The translations under genes were made by a program, and so were the position numbers. 46,593 nt of DNA from a virus: positions 1 to 46,593 of IMG/VR virus record IMGVR_UViG_3300005577_000011. One strand, written 5' to 3'. The notes beneath the pieces were generated by a model that had not been told where the DNA came from, made no database searches, and was given only the letters and a program-made list of their open reading frames with translations. The first letter of the stretch is position 1, and the number at the start of each line of letters is the position of its first letter. Below, in pieces: positions 15,648 to 24,922 of this stretch.

Positions 15648-17576
15648 GTGGCGGGATACAGCTACAACTATGGCACTCCTCAGGCTCCCGAATACACCGA
15701 GAAACCTTCGGCCGATTCGCTGTACGGGATTCTTGGGACCAACACGCCCGCCGCCAGACAGAATCAGCAGGAACGCGCTACCGGTGGCGGCGGAAAGACC
15801 AATCCGTACGCGGCCTTTCACGATGCGCCGATGGTCTGGAATCCTCCCACGAAACCTGCGCAACCGGCCGCGCCAGCACAGCCGACGACATCGCCACTGG
15901 CGTCCGTCCTGATGGGCAGCAATGCCGCGCCTCCTCCGGCGATGAAGGCTCAGGCGGCGACGCTCGCTCCATCGCCAGCACCACAGCAACAGCCCGCGCT
16001 TCCGCCGCCGCCGTTCCATCCCGACGCGATCCCGCCCATTCCGACGCTCACGACGTCGAGCGCGAGCACGCTTGCGGGGGTCATTCAATCGACGCCGGAA
16101 GCCGAGGCGCAGCCGTCGGGCGCAATCCCGGCGAGCGGCGCGACCGCCGGCATTCCTGGCGGCACACCTGGACCGACACCGTTGCAACAGCAGGCCACGC
16201 CAGAGGTGCAAATCCCCGATGGTCAGCCCGCGCCCTCTCCGTCGCAGCCTGTCGTCCCGGTGCCGCCGACTGCCGCACCGACAGGAGGCACGCGGGAGCG
16301 CGCCGTAGCGCCTCCACAGGTCACTCCCGGCACAATGAACACCGGCAACGACACGCACGACGCTGGCGGCATGCCGTACGGGCCGCAAAACCCGCCGCCG
16401 AAGCCACCGGGCACCGAAGATTCCGAAGTCGCGGCGTCGTGGTACAGGAAATTTCAGTACCTCGATCCGTCGTATGCGAACATCACCGGCGGCACGGTCA
16501 CGGCCTACCGAACCTCGGGCTTCCAGGGGAGCATTGCGGAGTGGCTGAAGGCTGGCGGTCCGACTCCGGCACAGACGCCAACGACCCCCCCTGCGACAAC
16601 GCCAACCCAACCCTCGGGAGGCAACGCGTGGATTCCGACCGCCCCGCCATCGCCCGAAGAGGCGCAGGCGCAATTTGCCGCCCGCCGGGATCAGGGGCTG
16701 GATTTCAAGACGTGGTACGCGCAGACCTACCCCAACGCACCGGCCCCAACGCCCGAAATGGCCCCGCAGGCGTCCCCTGCCGCCGCTGCGCCGCCTACGA
16801 CTCCAGCGCCTCCGTCTACCCCTCCCACCGCCCCCGCGCCCCCAGAGGCTCCTGCTGCGCCGTGGAACCCGACTGTCGCCGGAGGCCAGACCCCAACCGA
16901 CATCGCCGACATCATGGGGAAGTTCTACGGCCCACAGTTCGAGCGCCAGCAGTCGGACCTCGCCCGCGTCCTCCGTGCCCAAGGTGCTCTGACCGGCAAG
17001 ACGGACTCCGGTGGCTTCAACGAGTCTCTGGACCGCAACATCGCCCTCCTGGCGGCTCAGCAGGGCGGCCAGCTCGCCGAGCACACCGAGGCTGCGCTGA
17101 ACCGCGCCTCCCAACTCGCCATCGCGCAGATGCAGGACGCGACGCAGCGGTACGGCATCAAGACGAACGCGGACCTTCAGCGGTGGCTCAACTCGGCGGA
17201 CTCGGACACGATTACGAAGCTCGGCATCGACAAGAACGACCTGTTGCAGCGCTACCTCGGCCAGCTTGGGATCGACAAAGCAAAGATCGACGCGAATGCC
17301 GCGATCAGCGCCGCGCAACTCCACGCTGCCGCCGCCTCGGCCGCCGCGAATGCCGGTGCCGGTGCCGCGCTCGCCAAGATCGCCTCCGAAGAGAAGATGT
17401 TCGGCATGAGCAACACTCTTGATTGGGCGAAGCTTCAGGCTGGGCTCTACCAAGGCGATCAGAACGCGTACATCACCGAACTCGGGTACCTCATCAACGC
17501 CGGGATCACGCCTGACCTGGCTGCGAAGATCGCCGGGGCGTTCGGTCCGAATCCGCCCGTGTACGTGCAGCCGTAG
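15648..17576 (+). CDS. Pro/Ala-rich internal virion-like protein
   Basis: 642 aa from GTG 15648 (GAGG upstream). Residues ~60-430 are dominated by Pro, Ala, Thr and Gln and are probably disordered. The C-terminal ~210 residues are helical (DIADIMGKFYGPQFERQQSD, ALNRASQLAIAQMQ, LGIDKAKIDANAAISAAQL). Long, loosely structured proteins between tail and lysis genes are typical ejection proteins of short-tailed phages. The sequence bias leaves long open frames on both strands here; I regard those as by-products. Confidence 0.7.
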   Translation: MAGYSYNYGTPQAPEYTEKPSADSLYGILGTNTPAARQNQQERATGGGGKTNPYAAFHDAPMVWNPPTKPAQPAAPAQPTTSPLASVLMGSNAAPPPAMKAQAATLAPSPAPQQQPALPPPPFHPDAIPPIPTLTTSSASTLAGVIQSTPEAEAQPSGAIPASGATAGIPGGTPGPTPLQQQATPEVQIPDGQPAPSPSQPVVPVPPTAAPTGGTRERAVAPPQVTPGTMNTGNDTHDAGGMPYGPQNPPPKPPGTEDSEVAASWYRKFQYLDPSYANITGGTVTAYRTSGFQGSIAEWLKAGGPTPAQTPTTPPATTPTQPSGGNAWIPTAPPSPEEAQAQFAARRDQGLDFKTWYAQTYPNAPAPTPEMAPQASPAAAAPPTTPAPPSTPPTAPAPPEAPAAPWNPTVAGGQTPTDIADIMGKFYGPQFERQQSDLARVLRAQGALTGKTDSGGFNESLDRNIALLAAQQGGQLAEHTEAALNRASQLAIAQMQDATQRYGIKTNADLQRWLNSADSDTITKLGIDKNDLLQRYLGQLGIDKAKIDANAAISAAQLHAAAASAAANAGAGAALAKIASEEKMFGMSNTLDWAKLQAGLYQGDQNAYITELGYLINAGITPDLAAKIAGAFGPNPPVYVQP

Positions 17577-17585
17577 GATGACGCG

Positions 17586-19127
17586 ATGACTCAGGTAATC
17601 ACGAACAACCGCCCAAGGCTCTCCGACGCGATCGGCGGGCTGGCGAATGTCATCCGTGGCCGGTCGGACAAGGCGGCGGCGGATGAGGACTCGAAAGCGC
17701 GCGCCCGCGCCAGTGCCGTGATGCAGTACGCCATCGCACGCAAGGCCAACCCTCAGCAATTACGGGCGGTGCGCAGTCAGCTCGCGCAGGCCGATCCGAC
17801 CGCTGCGCAGTACATCCCGAACATCGAGGATTTGCCGCCCGATGAATTCGAGGAAGCGAAGCGTCAGATTCAGATCGAAGCCGCCAATCGGATGAAGGGC
17901 GGCACGGCGACGAACACCGATCCGACGATCGTTTTCAATACCGACGAGGTTGGGAAGGAACCGTTCAGGCAGCAGCAGCTCTCCGACATCATCAAGACGA
18001 ATGACCCAACGAATCCGCAGACCGGCCAAGCGCGCATCGAAGCGAAGATGGACCCGACCGCCGACGTCGCGCTGCGCGAGAAGACCGAAGGGCCGTTGCG
18101 TGTAGCGCAGACGCAGCAGGCAACTGCCGACGCGGCTTTCACGGCTGGCCCCAAGACGGCGCGCGAGACCGCGGAGGCAACGTTCACCGCTGGCCCTCGC
18201 ACGACCGAAACGCTCGCCTCTGCGCGCGAGAAAAACGCGACGGCGCGCGGCAAGAATACGCCGCCTGGCGGCGTACCCGCCGATGGCTCTGGCCCGATCG
18301 GCGAAGCCTTCCTGAACACACTCCCACCGTCAGAACAGCGGCTCATCAAGTCAATTGCGGGCTATTTCGTCGACCCTACAAAGGTGGCATCTCTTCGCAA
18401 CCCGAAGGATGCAGGGAGCGAACGGAATCGGCTCATCAAGGAAGTCCTCCAGTACGACCCGAGCTATGACATGACGCAGTTCGCGTCACGAAACAAGTTG
18501 CGCCAAGACTTCAACTCCGGGATGGGCGCGCGGAACATCCGCTCGATCAACACGGCGGTCAAGCATCTTGCCTCGCTTTCAGAAGCCGTCGACAAGATGG
18601 ACAATAGCGAAGTGCAGATCGCCAACACTGTCGGGAACTTCTTCAGCAAACAAACCGGCTCGCCAAAAGTCACGAACTTCCAGAACGCCGCCAACGCGGT
18701 TGAATCGGAGATGGCGAGCGTCTTCAAGGGGACAGGCGCGACGGATCAGGAAATCAAAGCATGGCGCGAGAACCTGAAGCCGAACATGTCGCCCGAACAG
18801 CTTCATGGCGCCATCAACACGATGATCGAGCTGATGGGCGGACGGCTCGCGGCTCTCGCGTCGCAGTATCAGCAGGGGATGGGCAAGCCGAAAGACTTTC
18901 AGATCCTCAGCGACGGATCGCGCAAGACGCTGAGCAAGTTCGGAATCGACCCCGACGCGTTGGAGAACGGGAACGTGGTGCCGCTCGGCGGCGGTGGTGC
19001 ACCATCTGCACCGCCCGCGCCAAGCGGCGCTGGCGGTGGCCGCATGTCGAAGGAACAGGTCAACAAGGCCACCGGGGAACGCCGCACGGTCTACTCGGAT
19101 GATGGTGGTGCGACATGGCACCCGTAG
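17586..19127 (+). CDS. Putative internal virion (ejection) protein
   Basis: 513 aa. Helical and Ala/Gln-rich with repeated TAGP segments (AFTAGPKTARETAEA, TFTAGPRTTETLA). A compact helical C-terminal domain (about 290-460; NIRSINTAVKHLASLSEAVD, QGMGKPKDFQILSD) resembles a region shared by many phage injection-like proteins. The tail ends in a basic Gly-rich segment. It overlaps the next gene by 13 bases. Role inferred from position and architecture. Confidence 0.7.
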   Translation: MTQVITNNRPRLSDAIGGLANVIRGRSDKAAADEDSKARARASAVMQYAIARKANPQQLRAVRSQLAQADPTAAQYIPNIEDLPPDEFEEAKRQIQIEAANRMKGGTATNTDPTIVFNTDEVGKEPFRQQQLSDIIKTNDPTNPQTGQARIEAKMDPTADVALREKTEGPLRVAQTQQATADAAFTAGPKTARETAEATFTAGPRTTETLASAREKNATARGKNTPPGGVPADGSGPIGEAFLNTLPPSEQRLIKSIAGYFVDPTKVASLRNPKDAGSERNRLIKEVLQYDPSYDMTQFASRNKLRQDFNSGMGARNIRSINTAVKHLASLSEAVDKMDNSEVQIANTVGNFFSKQTGSPKVTNFQNAANAVESEMASVFKGTGATDQEIKAWRENLKPNMSPEQLHGAINTMIELMGGRLAALASQYQQGMGKPKDFQILSDGSRKTLSKFGIDPDALENGNVVPLGGGGAPSAPPAPSGAGGGRMSKEQVNKATGERRTVYSDDGGATWHP

Positions 19128-21274
19128 CCGCTGACGAGTGGGTCGATGTTGACGACGATCAGTGGGAGGATGTTCCTGCGGCAGCACCGCGACCGACCGC
19201 ACCCCCGCCGCGCGCCCAAAGCTTCGCGGAGAAGGCCTCGACGCTCAATCCAGGCAACATCATCGCTGGCCAGTTGAAGGGCATCGGCAGCACCGCTTAC
19301 AACCTCTACAAGGGCGTCGCCAACACCATCCAGGGCCAGCCCGCCGACACCGTACGCAGTCCCGAGATTGAGGCCGCCCTTGAACCGTCAAATGCTGGCC
19401 AGCGCCTCGGCAGGTTCACCGAGCAGGGCGCGGAGTTCATGGCCGGTGAGGGTGCCGTGGCGAGGGGCCTGACGAAGATTGCGCCAGCGCTCACGAAGAT
19501 CCCGAAGATGGCCCGTACGGCATCAGCGGCGATCTCGGGAGCGGGCGTCACGAAGGCGCAGGGCGGCACGGATCAAGAGGCTGTCGTGAACGCGGCGACC
19601 GGCGCCGTTCTCCCGGCACTCTTCGAGGGAACGGCCAAGTTCATGAAGGCGCTCGGCGCAAAGATGCAGATGTCGCTGATGCGCCCAACGTCGGCCGACA
19701 TCGCGGCCGGGTTCAAGCCGGAGAACGTGGACGCGTACGATGTGGGACGAGCAACCCTCCCGCGCGCGCTGAAGGCGGTAAACGAGAAGATCACGAAGCT
19801 CGCCACCGAACTGCGGAGCATCACGGCGAACAGCCCCGGAACCGTTGATCTTACGCAAGCACTGTCCGATGTCGAGCAGGAATTGCTGTCGCGCGCCGGG
19901 CGAATCAAAAGCCCGGGCGACGCGACTGCGATCAGGAACGCGATCGACCGCTTCAAAGAAGACGCCGCCGCGATCGGAAATGCTGTCAGCGTCGACGAAG
20001 CGCAAACCCTGAAGCGCGCCGTTGGCCTGAAGGGCGCATGGTCATACGGGAAGACGGACGCGGATAAGGCGATGGAAGCCGTAGCGAACACCTACTACTC
20101 GAAACTAAAGAACGCCATCGAGCAGGCCACACCTCCAGAGTTGATCGCCATCAACAAACAACTCGGCGACCTGATGCCGATCGAGCAGGCCATCGTGCGG
20201 CGTATCCCAGTCAAGATGCGCGAATCTCCGCTCTCGCTCAGTGACCTTGTTCTCTTGGCGCATGGTCACCCGATCGGAGCGCTAATGCACGTGGCGTCGA
20301 AGACTGGCGTAATGGCCGGAGTACCGGCCGCGATCGGCTCGGGTATGCGCACCGCCTCTCGTCCGCTCACGGCCACGATTCAGGAACTCAACACGTCGAA
20401 AAAGAGCGACGCGCCGAAGCCCAAGCTGGGGTCGATCCTGAAGCAAGAGCCGACGGAACGAACGGCAGGCATGCGCGGACCAGAGATGAAGCAATCCTCG
20501 CCCGGCGGTCCGGCGGGGTCGCCAGTACTGAACCGCACTTCGGGGCGCGACATGGCCGAATGGCCCGTTCCTGCGAATCGTGTGGCGAACGAGAACGAGC
20601 AGTTGCTTGCCGATCGCACGCCCGCGCAGTTGCTCCCATCGCGATTTACCAACGCACGACAGGTGCGGTACGGCGAGCCGCGCAGTGGGAACATCAGCAC
20701 TACCGTCCCCGAAGCGCCATCCGACGCGTACGCGGTGTACGGAACGCAGTTCGTAACCGGACCTCAGTCGGGGCGGATGGGCACTGAGTACGACAACTCG
20801 ATTCTGGTCAATCCGCAAGCGCAGGACATGACCGATGTTCTCGCTCACGAAACGTTTCACGCCGTCTGGAACAAGGATCTTGTGCCGCAGGAGCAGGCGC
20901 AGTTTCGGGCGCTGTACGACGGCGCCATTGAGGATGTTCGCAGACAGGCAGCGGCAGCAGGAATCCGCCCAGGAACGCCCGGAGCGGCCGAGAAGGTCGC
21001 GGAACTTGCGAAGCGCATGCTCCCGGCCGCGATCTACGCGAGCCTCAGCGACCAAGGCGCTACGGATTCAAGCGTGCGCTACGACGAGGCGTTCTCGGAG
21101 CTTGGCGGGCAGTACATGATGAACCCGACGAAGTTCCGCGAGACCTACCCAAAGATTTACGGGTGGTATCGTCAGCTCGTCGGAACGGAGTACACGGTCC
21201 CGAAAGAGAAGCGGTTCGTTCCGATTGGGCCGCTGCGCAATAAACCGCATTGGGAGTATCCGGGGGGCATGTGA
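19115..21274 (+). CDS. Internal virion protein with C-terminal metallopeptidase domain
   Basis: 719 aa. Acidic N-terminus, then Gly/Ala-rich amphipathic or weakly hydrophobic helices (about 60-180 and 390-420) suited to membrane contact, then a helical middle. Near the C-terminus lies a zincin signature HETFH (His578, Glu579, His582) with downstream DEAFSELGG (Glu658 or Glu662 as third ligand). An ejected protein carrying a protease could process host or virion proteins during DNA entry, which is inference. It is the second HExxH protein of this phage. Confidence 0.75.
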   Translation: MAPVAADEWVDVDDDQWEDVPAAAPRPTAPPPRAQSFAEKASTLNPGNIIAGQLKGIGSTAYNLYKGVANTIQGQPADTVRSPEIEAALEPSNAGQRLGRFTEQGAEFMAGEGAVARGLTKIAPALTKIPKMARTASAAISGAGVTKAQGGTDQEAVVNAATGAVLPALFEGTAKFMKALGAKMQMSLMRPTSADIAAGFKPENVDAYDVGRATLPRALKAVNEKITKLATELRSITANSPGTVDLTQALSDVEQELLSRAGRIKSPGDATAIRNAIDRFKEDAAAIGNAVSVDEAQTLKRAVGLKGAWSYGKTDADKAMEAVANTYYSKLKNAIEQATPPELIAINKQLGDLMPIEQAIVRRIPVKMRESPLSLSDLVLLAHGHPIGALMHVASKTGVMAGVPAAIGSGMRTASRPLTATIQELNTSKKSDAPKPKLGSILKQEPTERTAGMRGPEMKQSSPGGPAGSPVLNRTSGRDMAEWPVPANRVANENEQLLADRTPAQLLPSRFTNARQVRYGEPRSGNISTTVPEAPSDAYAVYGTQFVTGPQSGRMGTEYDNSILVNPQAQDMTDVLAHETFHAVWNKDLVPQEQAQFRALYDGAIEDVRRQAAAAGIRPGTPGAAEKVAELAKRMLPAAIYASLSDQGATDSSVRYDEAFSELGGQYMMNPTKFRETYPKIYGWYRQLVGTEYTVPKEKRFVPIGPLRNKPHWEYPGGM

Positions 21275-21681
21275 CCGAAGCGCGAGGGCAAGAGCGGCGG
21301 TGGTATCAGAAACCGGAGTTCCTTTTCACGATCTTCGTTTTCCTTTTGGCGCAGGGCGTGACGTATTGGCGATCGTCGGTCAATCAGGCGACCGCTGACC
21401 TCAACCAGCGCCGCGACTTCGAGGAGTTCAAGCGCAACCAGGACAACTTCAACCGCGATCTGCTCGGACGGATGTCGAGCTTCGAGAAGAAACAGGAAGA
21501 TGTCCTCAAAGCGTGGAACACCGAGCACGATGGCGTGAACGCGCTGACCGGATTGGTCGGAACGTTGCGGAGAGAGTACGATTCTTTCGTACTCCGCCAT
21601 GACGAGGACGAGCGGACACAGAACGCATACCAAACCAACACCCGTGAACGCGTCATCAAACTAGAATCGAAACAACCGTAA
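21271..21681 (+). CDS. Single-pass membrane protein with coiled coil
   Basis: 136 aa from GTG 21271, overlapping the previous stop (GTGA) after a G-run. One membrane helix (FLFTIFVFLLAQGVTYW) near the N-terminus is followed by a long charged coiled coil. This topology matches inner-membrane spanins or accessory holin-type proteins. Its place at the head of the lysis-like cluster supports a lysis role, but no outer-membrane spanin partner was identified. Confidence 0.65.
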   Translation: MTEARGQERRWYQKPEFLFTIFVFLLAQGVTYWRSSVNQATADLNQRRDFEEFKRNQDNFNRDLLGRMSSFEKKQEDVLKAWNTEHDGVNALTGLVGTLRREYDSFVLRHDEDERTQNAYQTNTRERVIKLESKQP

Positions 21682-21696
21682 ACGAAGGCGAAACCG

Positions 21697-22089
21697 ATGG
21701 CAACCAAGACGAAGAAAATGAACTGCATCCCCTGCAAAATCATCATCGACTGTGGCGCCCTCGCCGTCGCCGCCGATCAGTTCGCGGAGATGCCCGGCGT
21801 ACCGGCCGATGCCGCACTCGCCGCGAAAGGCATGGCCCGCTACATCGACCGCTACATCGTGGCGTACGAGAAGATGGACGCTTTGGGCATGACGAAGGGG
21901 TACGAGGAAGAGGCGGCGGAGTACTCGCAGACCGCGTGTGATTTCGCGCTCCGGATCGACAACTTCCGCATGGGCATAATGAGCGCCGTCTCCCCGACCG
22001 CCGCCGAATTCGACGACTACAAGCACGAGCTGCTGGAATTCGGCCAGAAGCTCGCCGGGTACGGGTCCGACGAAACCGACGAGTCCTGA
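21697..22089 (+). CDS. Hypothetical helical protein in the lysis-like cluster
   Basis: 130 aa, helical and acidic at the C-terminus, with early Cys (NCIPC, DCG). GAAGG before the start; the A of its TGA begins the next ATG. No domain recognised. Confidence 0.65.
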   Translation: MATKTKKMNCIPCKIIIDCGALAVAADQFAEMPGVPADAALAAKGMARYIDRYIVAYEKMDALGMTKGYEEEAAEYSQTACDFALRIDNFRMGIMSAVSPTAAEFDDYKHELLEFGQKLAGYGSDETDES

Positions 22090-22529
22090 TGCCGACCAGG
22101 GATTACGCCGACGCTGACTCGACGCTCGTTGCGAAAGTGACGGCGGCGACCGACCGGTACAACGCGACGTTCCGGCCGCTCGGCTACGAGGCGCGCCCCA
22201 TCGAAGTGTTCCGAACCGCTGCTGAGCAGATGGTCGCGTTCAAGGCGGGCAAGTCGCGCTTCGATGGGGTGCAGCGGGAGAGCAAGCACAACACGAAGCC
22301 GACGCGCGCGATCGACTTCGGGATCTTCCGGCTGAGCGACGGCGCGTACATCGACAACGTCGAGGGTTTCGACAGGGCGATGCTCGTCGCGCTCTACTGG
22401 AGCCTCGGGCAGCTTTTCCAACGATTCGGATTGCGCTGGGGCGGCGATTGGGACGGGGACGGCTGGCCGGTCGTCCCCGATCCGGACGAGTCGCTCAACG
22501 ACATGCCGCACGCGGAGCTGCCGGGGTGA
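22089..22529 (+). CDS. Endolysin, M15-family peptidase
   Basis: 146 aa, a single catalytic domain. The zinc ligands of M15 D-Ala/L-Ala-D-Glu peptidases are visible: SKH (His67), AIDFG (Asp76) and PHAEL (His141), with the typical Trp/Gly/Asp-rich loop GLRWGGDWDGDGW between. It should cut peptide cross-links or stems in peptidoglycan. No signal peptide, so release depends on the neighbouring small membrane proteins. Both ends overlap neighbours. Confidence 0.88.
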   Translation: MPTRDYADADSTLVAKVTAATDRYNATFRPLGYEARPIEVFRTAAEQMVAFKAGKSRFDGVQRESKHNTKPTRAIDFGIFRLSDGAYIDNVEGFDRAMLVALYWSLGQLFQRFGLRWGGDWDGDGWPVVPDPDESLNDMPHAELPG

Positions 22530-22978
22530 TGCTCACCGCGCTCCTACTGATGATCCAACTCGCCGTTCTGCCACCGCAGGGCTGGTTCGACCGCAACGTC
22601 AACACTGCCGTCCTGCTCGCCGCGATGGCGACCGTTCAGGTGCTCGCAACTCTCATCCTTGGGCGTAGGCAGCGCACACTTCGGAATGAAAGCAGCGCCG
22701 AGCATTTCGGCACCGTTACCGAGTTGCGCGCACGCGAGGAACGGGTCGCCGCGGCGGTGGCTACTGTCGCCAAGGATGCCGCGCGCATCGTCGCCCAGGA
22801 ACTCCTCGCGGAGAACAAAAAGCTCACGGCGATGATCGCCGAGAACACGGCCATCAGCCGCGATGCGAACGTGAACGCGCTGGAGGCATCGCGCGAGGCA
22901 AACAACGTGAACAAGAAGCTCGAAGCGCTTGGTATCGAGCACAACGCGCTGCAACGGAAAGGGCAGGAGAAACCATGA
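22529..22978 (+). CDS. Membrane protein with coiled coil (holin- or spanin-like)
   Basis: 149 aa from ATG 22529 (TGATG). Two hydrophobic segments near the N-terminus (LTALLLMIQLAVL and NTAVLLAAMATVQVLATLIL), then a long helical coiled coil rich in Ala/Glu/Asn. Sits between endolysin and a two-helix membrane protein. It may be an inner-membrane spanin or holin regulator. Confidence 0.65.
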   Translation: MLTALLLMIQLAVLPPQGWFDRNVNTAVLLAAMATVQVLATLILGRRQRTLRNESSAEHFGTVTELRAREERVAAAVATVAKDAARIVAQELLAENKKLTAMIAENTAISRDANVNALEASREANNVNKKLEALGIEHNALQRKGQEKP

Positions 22979-23160
22979 CCGGAATCGTGACCATCATCCT
23001 CGTGCTCATCGTGATCGGGTTCTGCCTGTGGCTTCTGCTGCGTTTTGTTCCGCTCGCTGAGCCGTTCAAGCAAGTGGTGATCGCCATCGTCGTCATTCTG
23101 CTGGTGCTCTGGATTCTCGGCTACCTCGGGCTGGTGCATGTCCCGGCGAAGTTGCGGTAG
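22975..23160 (+). CDS. Two-helix small membrane protein, candidate holin
   Basis: 61 aa with two hydrophobic helices (IVTIILVLIVIGFCLWLLLRF and VVIAIVVILLVLWILGYLGLV) joined by a short PLAEPFKQ turn, basic at the end. Matches the widespread two-helix family often annotated as holin-like in phages. Start overlaps the previous stop (ATGA). Last gene of the late block before the terminator. Confidence 0.75.
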   Translation: MTGIVTIILVLIVIGFCLWLLLRFVPLAEPFKQVVIAIVVILLVLWILGYLGLVHVPAKLR

Positions 23161-23275
23161 AATCGCTGCCACGTTGCGCGCGTAGCGATCGATGTTCTCG
23201 CTCTTTTAATTTTCCCAACAAGTTGTTGAACATTCCCGATACGCGGGACGTCGGCAATCGACTTTGGGGAGTCGG

Positions 23276-23300
23276 CGCCGCTCGAAAGGGCGGCGTTTTT
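23276..23300 (+). terminator. Intrinsic terminator of the late/lysis block
   Basis: CGCCGCTC, loop GAAA, GGGCGGCG, then TTTTT: an eight-pair stem with one G-U and a GNRA tetraloop. It lies 115 bases after the holin-like gene and 16 bases before the next start codon. The intervening 115 bases show only a small CAACA/TGTTG inverted repeat and no convincing gene. Confidence 0.85.
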
Positions 23301-23302
23301 GT

Positions 23303-23308
23303 TACACT
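23303..23308 (+). promoter_or_regulatory. Possible -10 element for a leaderless secreted-protein gene
   Basis: TACACT lies eight bases before ATG 23317, in the spacing seen for the leaderless starts at 25350 and 33875. No SD and no good -35 are visible, since the -35 position falls inside the terminator stem. Weak alone; noted because of the recurring pattern. Confidence 0.3.
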
Positions 23309-23316
23309 CGGCGCCG

Positions 23317-24741
23317 ATGAAGAAACTTCGATTCGTCACCACGATCCTCTTTCTTTTCGTTGCTCGCCAGGTCAACGGCCAGCCATGGCCCAAACCGGGC
23401 GCGAACACCGCTGACGGCCGACGCACCGTAGCCGTCCCTCCAACCCTCCGCTTTGTCGGCCGCGTGCTCGACTCGCACGACACCCCGGAAGGCGTCATGG
23501 GGCCGTCCGCCATGCGCGGCCGACGTGTCCGCGTGTCCGTCGCGCTCGACACGATCGTTTTCGGCTTCGGCTCTGCGATCGGCGACTACAAGCTCTCGCG
23601 GCTCCTGCAACGAATGGCGTCTGGCGAGTCGATGACGTGGACGGTCCGCAACACGGCCAGCCGCGAGCTGATGCTTGGACCGGATCAGGGATGGTGGTTG
23701 CCGCAGCCCGGGGTCGATGTACGAGAGCCTCTGCAGGAGATCGACATCGACGATCGCGGCGTCGTCTACGTCGCGGCAACGATGATGGGGACGGCATTCC
23801 TTGGGCCGAACCTCCAGCCGATCGCCATCGTCCCGTCGAGCACCATCACCGGAGATCCAGTGGCAACCGCGATCCGCGCCGTCAAGGTGGGAGGCGTCTA
23901 CTTCGCAATCGCTTCAGCGGACGGGGGCGGCACGGCGCGCTACCGCGTGCGGCTCGATGGGGTGGACCGCGTTGATGCGATGCCGGGACCGATCCCGCCG
24001 GATACGAGCCGCAACGCGCCGCCGTTCCTCGCCTCGCTGCTCGATGCGTACTTCCTGCCAGGGGTGGCGAATGGCGAGGGGTACACCGCCATCTACGGCC
24101 AGCGTCGTGACGGGTTGGGGGCGGACCTCCGACTCTTCCGGACGGACGGGGGCGAGGTGCCGCTCGGCGGGTTCTTCAGACTCTACTACTCGCGCAACCC
24201 GGACAAGACGTTTGCCTCGCCGGCGCAGTCGGGGCTCGACACGTTGGGGCTCGGGTGCGACGTGGCGATCTTCGCGACGGGCGGGAAGATGTACCTCGTC
24301 GCCGCCGCCATCGGGTTGGTGGACATCTACGAGATCGTCGCCACGCCCGTTCCGGTGCCCGCCCCGCAGCCCCAGGCCGTGCTTCCTCCATCGCCGACGC
24401 CAGTCCCCATGTGCCCATGCCCACAACCGGTGCCGGTGCCTCAGCCAGCCCCGCAGCCCGCGCCAGTGCCGGTTCCGTCGCCAGCACCCGCTCCCGCCCC
24501 AACACCTGCCGCTGCGATCGTGGTTGACCCCCTGAGCAATCCGATGGTCGGCGCGTTCATGTTTTTCCATGTGCAGCCGCCGATCAGCGGGAACTGTGTC
24601 TGGCGATTCGGCGATTCGTCGCCGACGTTCACCACGTTGTGTTCCCGCGCCGGGCAGCACATCTACGGCTCGGCAGGGACGTTCACTGTGAGCGTGACGG
24701 CGACGGTTCCGGTGGCGTCCAGGTCGATCACGATTCGGTGA
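23317..24741 (+). CDS. Secreted protein with Pro-rich linker and PKD-like domain
   Basis: 474 aa from ATG 23317; a TTG 18 bases upstream falls beside the terminator. Signal peptide: MKKLRFVTTILFLFVARQVNG, cleavage before QPW. The central ~320 residues are beta-rich (VVYVAATMMGTAFLG, MYLVAAAIGLVDIYEI), then a long Pro/Val/Ala linker with CPCPQP. A C-terminal PKD-type domain (FGDSSPTFTTLCSRAGQHIY, then GTFTVSVTATV) closes it. PKD domains mediate surface or polysaccharide contact. It follows the late terminator and may be a separately expressed cargo gene. Confidence 0.75.
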   Translation: MKKLRFVTTILFLFVARQVNGQPWPKPGANTADGRRTVAVPPTLRFVGRVLDSHDTPEGVMGPSAMRGRRVRVSVALDTIVFGFGSAIGDYKLSRLLQRMASGESMTWTVRNTASRELMLGPDQGWWLPQPGVDVREPLQEIDIDDRGVVYVAATMMGTAFLGPNLQPIAIVPSSTITGDPVATAIRAVKVGGVYFAIASADGGGTARYRVRLDGVDRVDAMPGPIPPDTSRNAPPFLASLLDAYFLPGVANGEGYTAIYGQRRDGLGADLRLFRTDGGEVPLGGFFRLYYSRNPDKTFASPAQSGLDTLGLGCDVAIFATGGKMYLVAAAIGLVDIYEIVATPVPVPAPQPQAVLPPSPTPVPMCPCPQPVPVPQPAPQPAPVPVPSPAPAPAPTPAAAIVVDPLSNPMVGAFMFFHVQPPISGNCVWRFGDSSPTFTTLCSRAGQHIYGSAGTFTVSVTATVPVASRSITIR

Positions 24742-24922
24742 TTGACGGCGCGGGCTTGTCGTCCACTGCCGCTGTCGGATTGCTCATGCGAGTTCCGCAT
24801 GGGCACCAACAGCACCCGTTGATCGTGTGACCCCAACACTGATGCGTGAGCTCGCCAACGCTTTGCTGCCAGTGGCGTCCGCACCCTTCCGTCAAGCCTT
24901 TCGGTTGTTTCACGCCGGCCAT
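24728..24922 (-). CDS. Cysteine-rich small protein downstream of the Lar-like gene
   Basis: 64 aa from an ATG overlapping the upstream stop (TGATG), with GAGGGA nine bases before. Cys/His cluster (EGCGRHWQQ, HQCWGHTINGCCWCPCGT) could bind zinc. Its 3' end overlaps the convergent secreted-protein gene by 14 bases. Unknown function; translationally coupled to the Lar-like gene. Confidence 0.6.
   Translation of the reverse strand: MAGVKQPKGLTEGCGRHWQQSVGELTHQCWGHTINGCCWCPCGTRMSNPTAAVDDKPAPSITES

Noticed and set aside
15536-17422. Long plus-strand frame overlapping the internal-virion gene
   Set aside because: Arg/Ser/Ala-rich out-of-frame translation with no ribosome site; the 15648 frame continues the gene order with proper spacing.
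15549-17759. Very long minus-strand open frame (736 codons)
   Set aside because: It is antisense to the Pro/Ala-rich internal protein, is Arg-rich and has no ribosome site; GC-biased codons of the plus gene keep it open.
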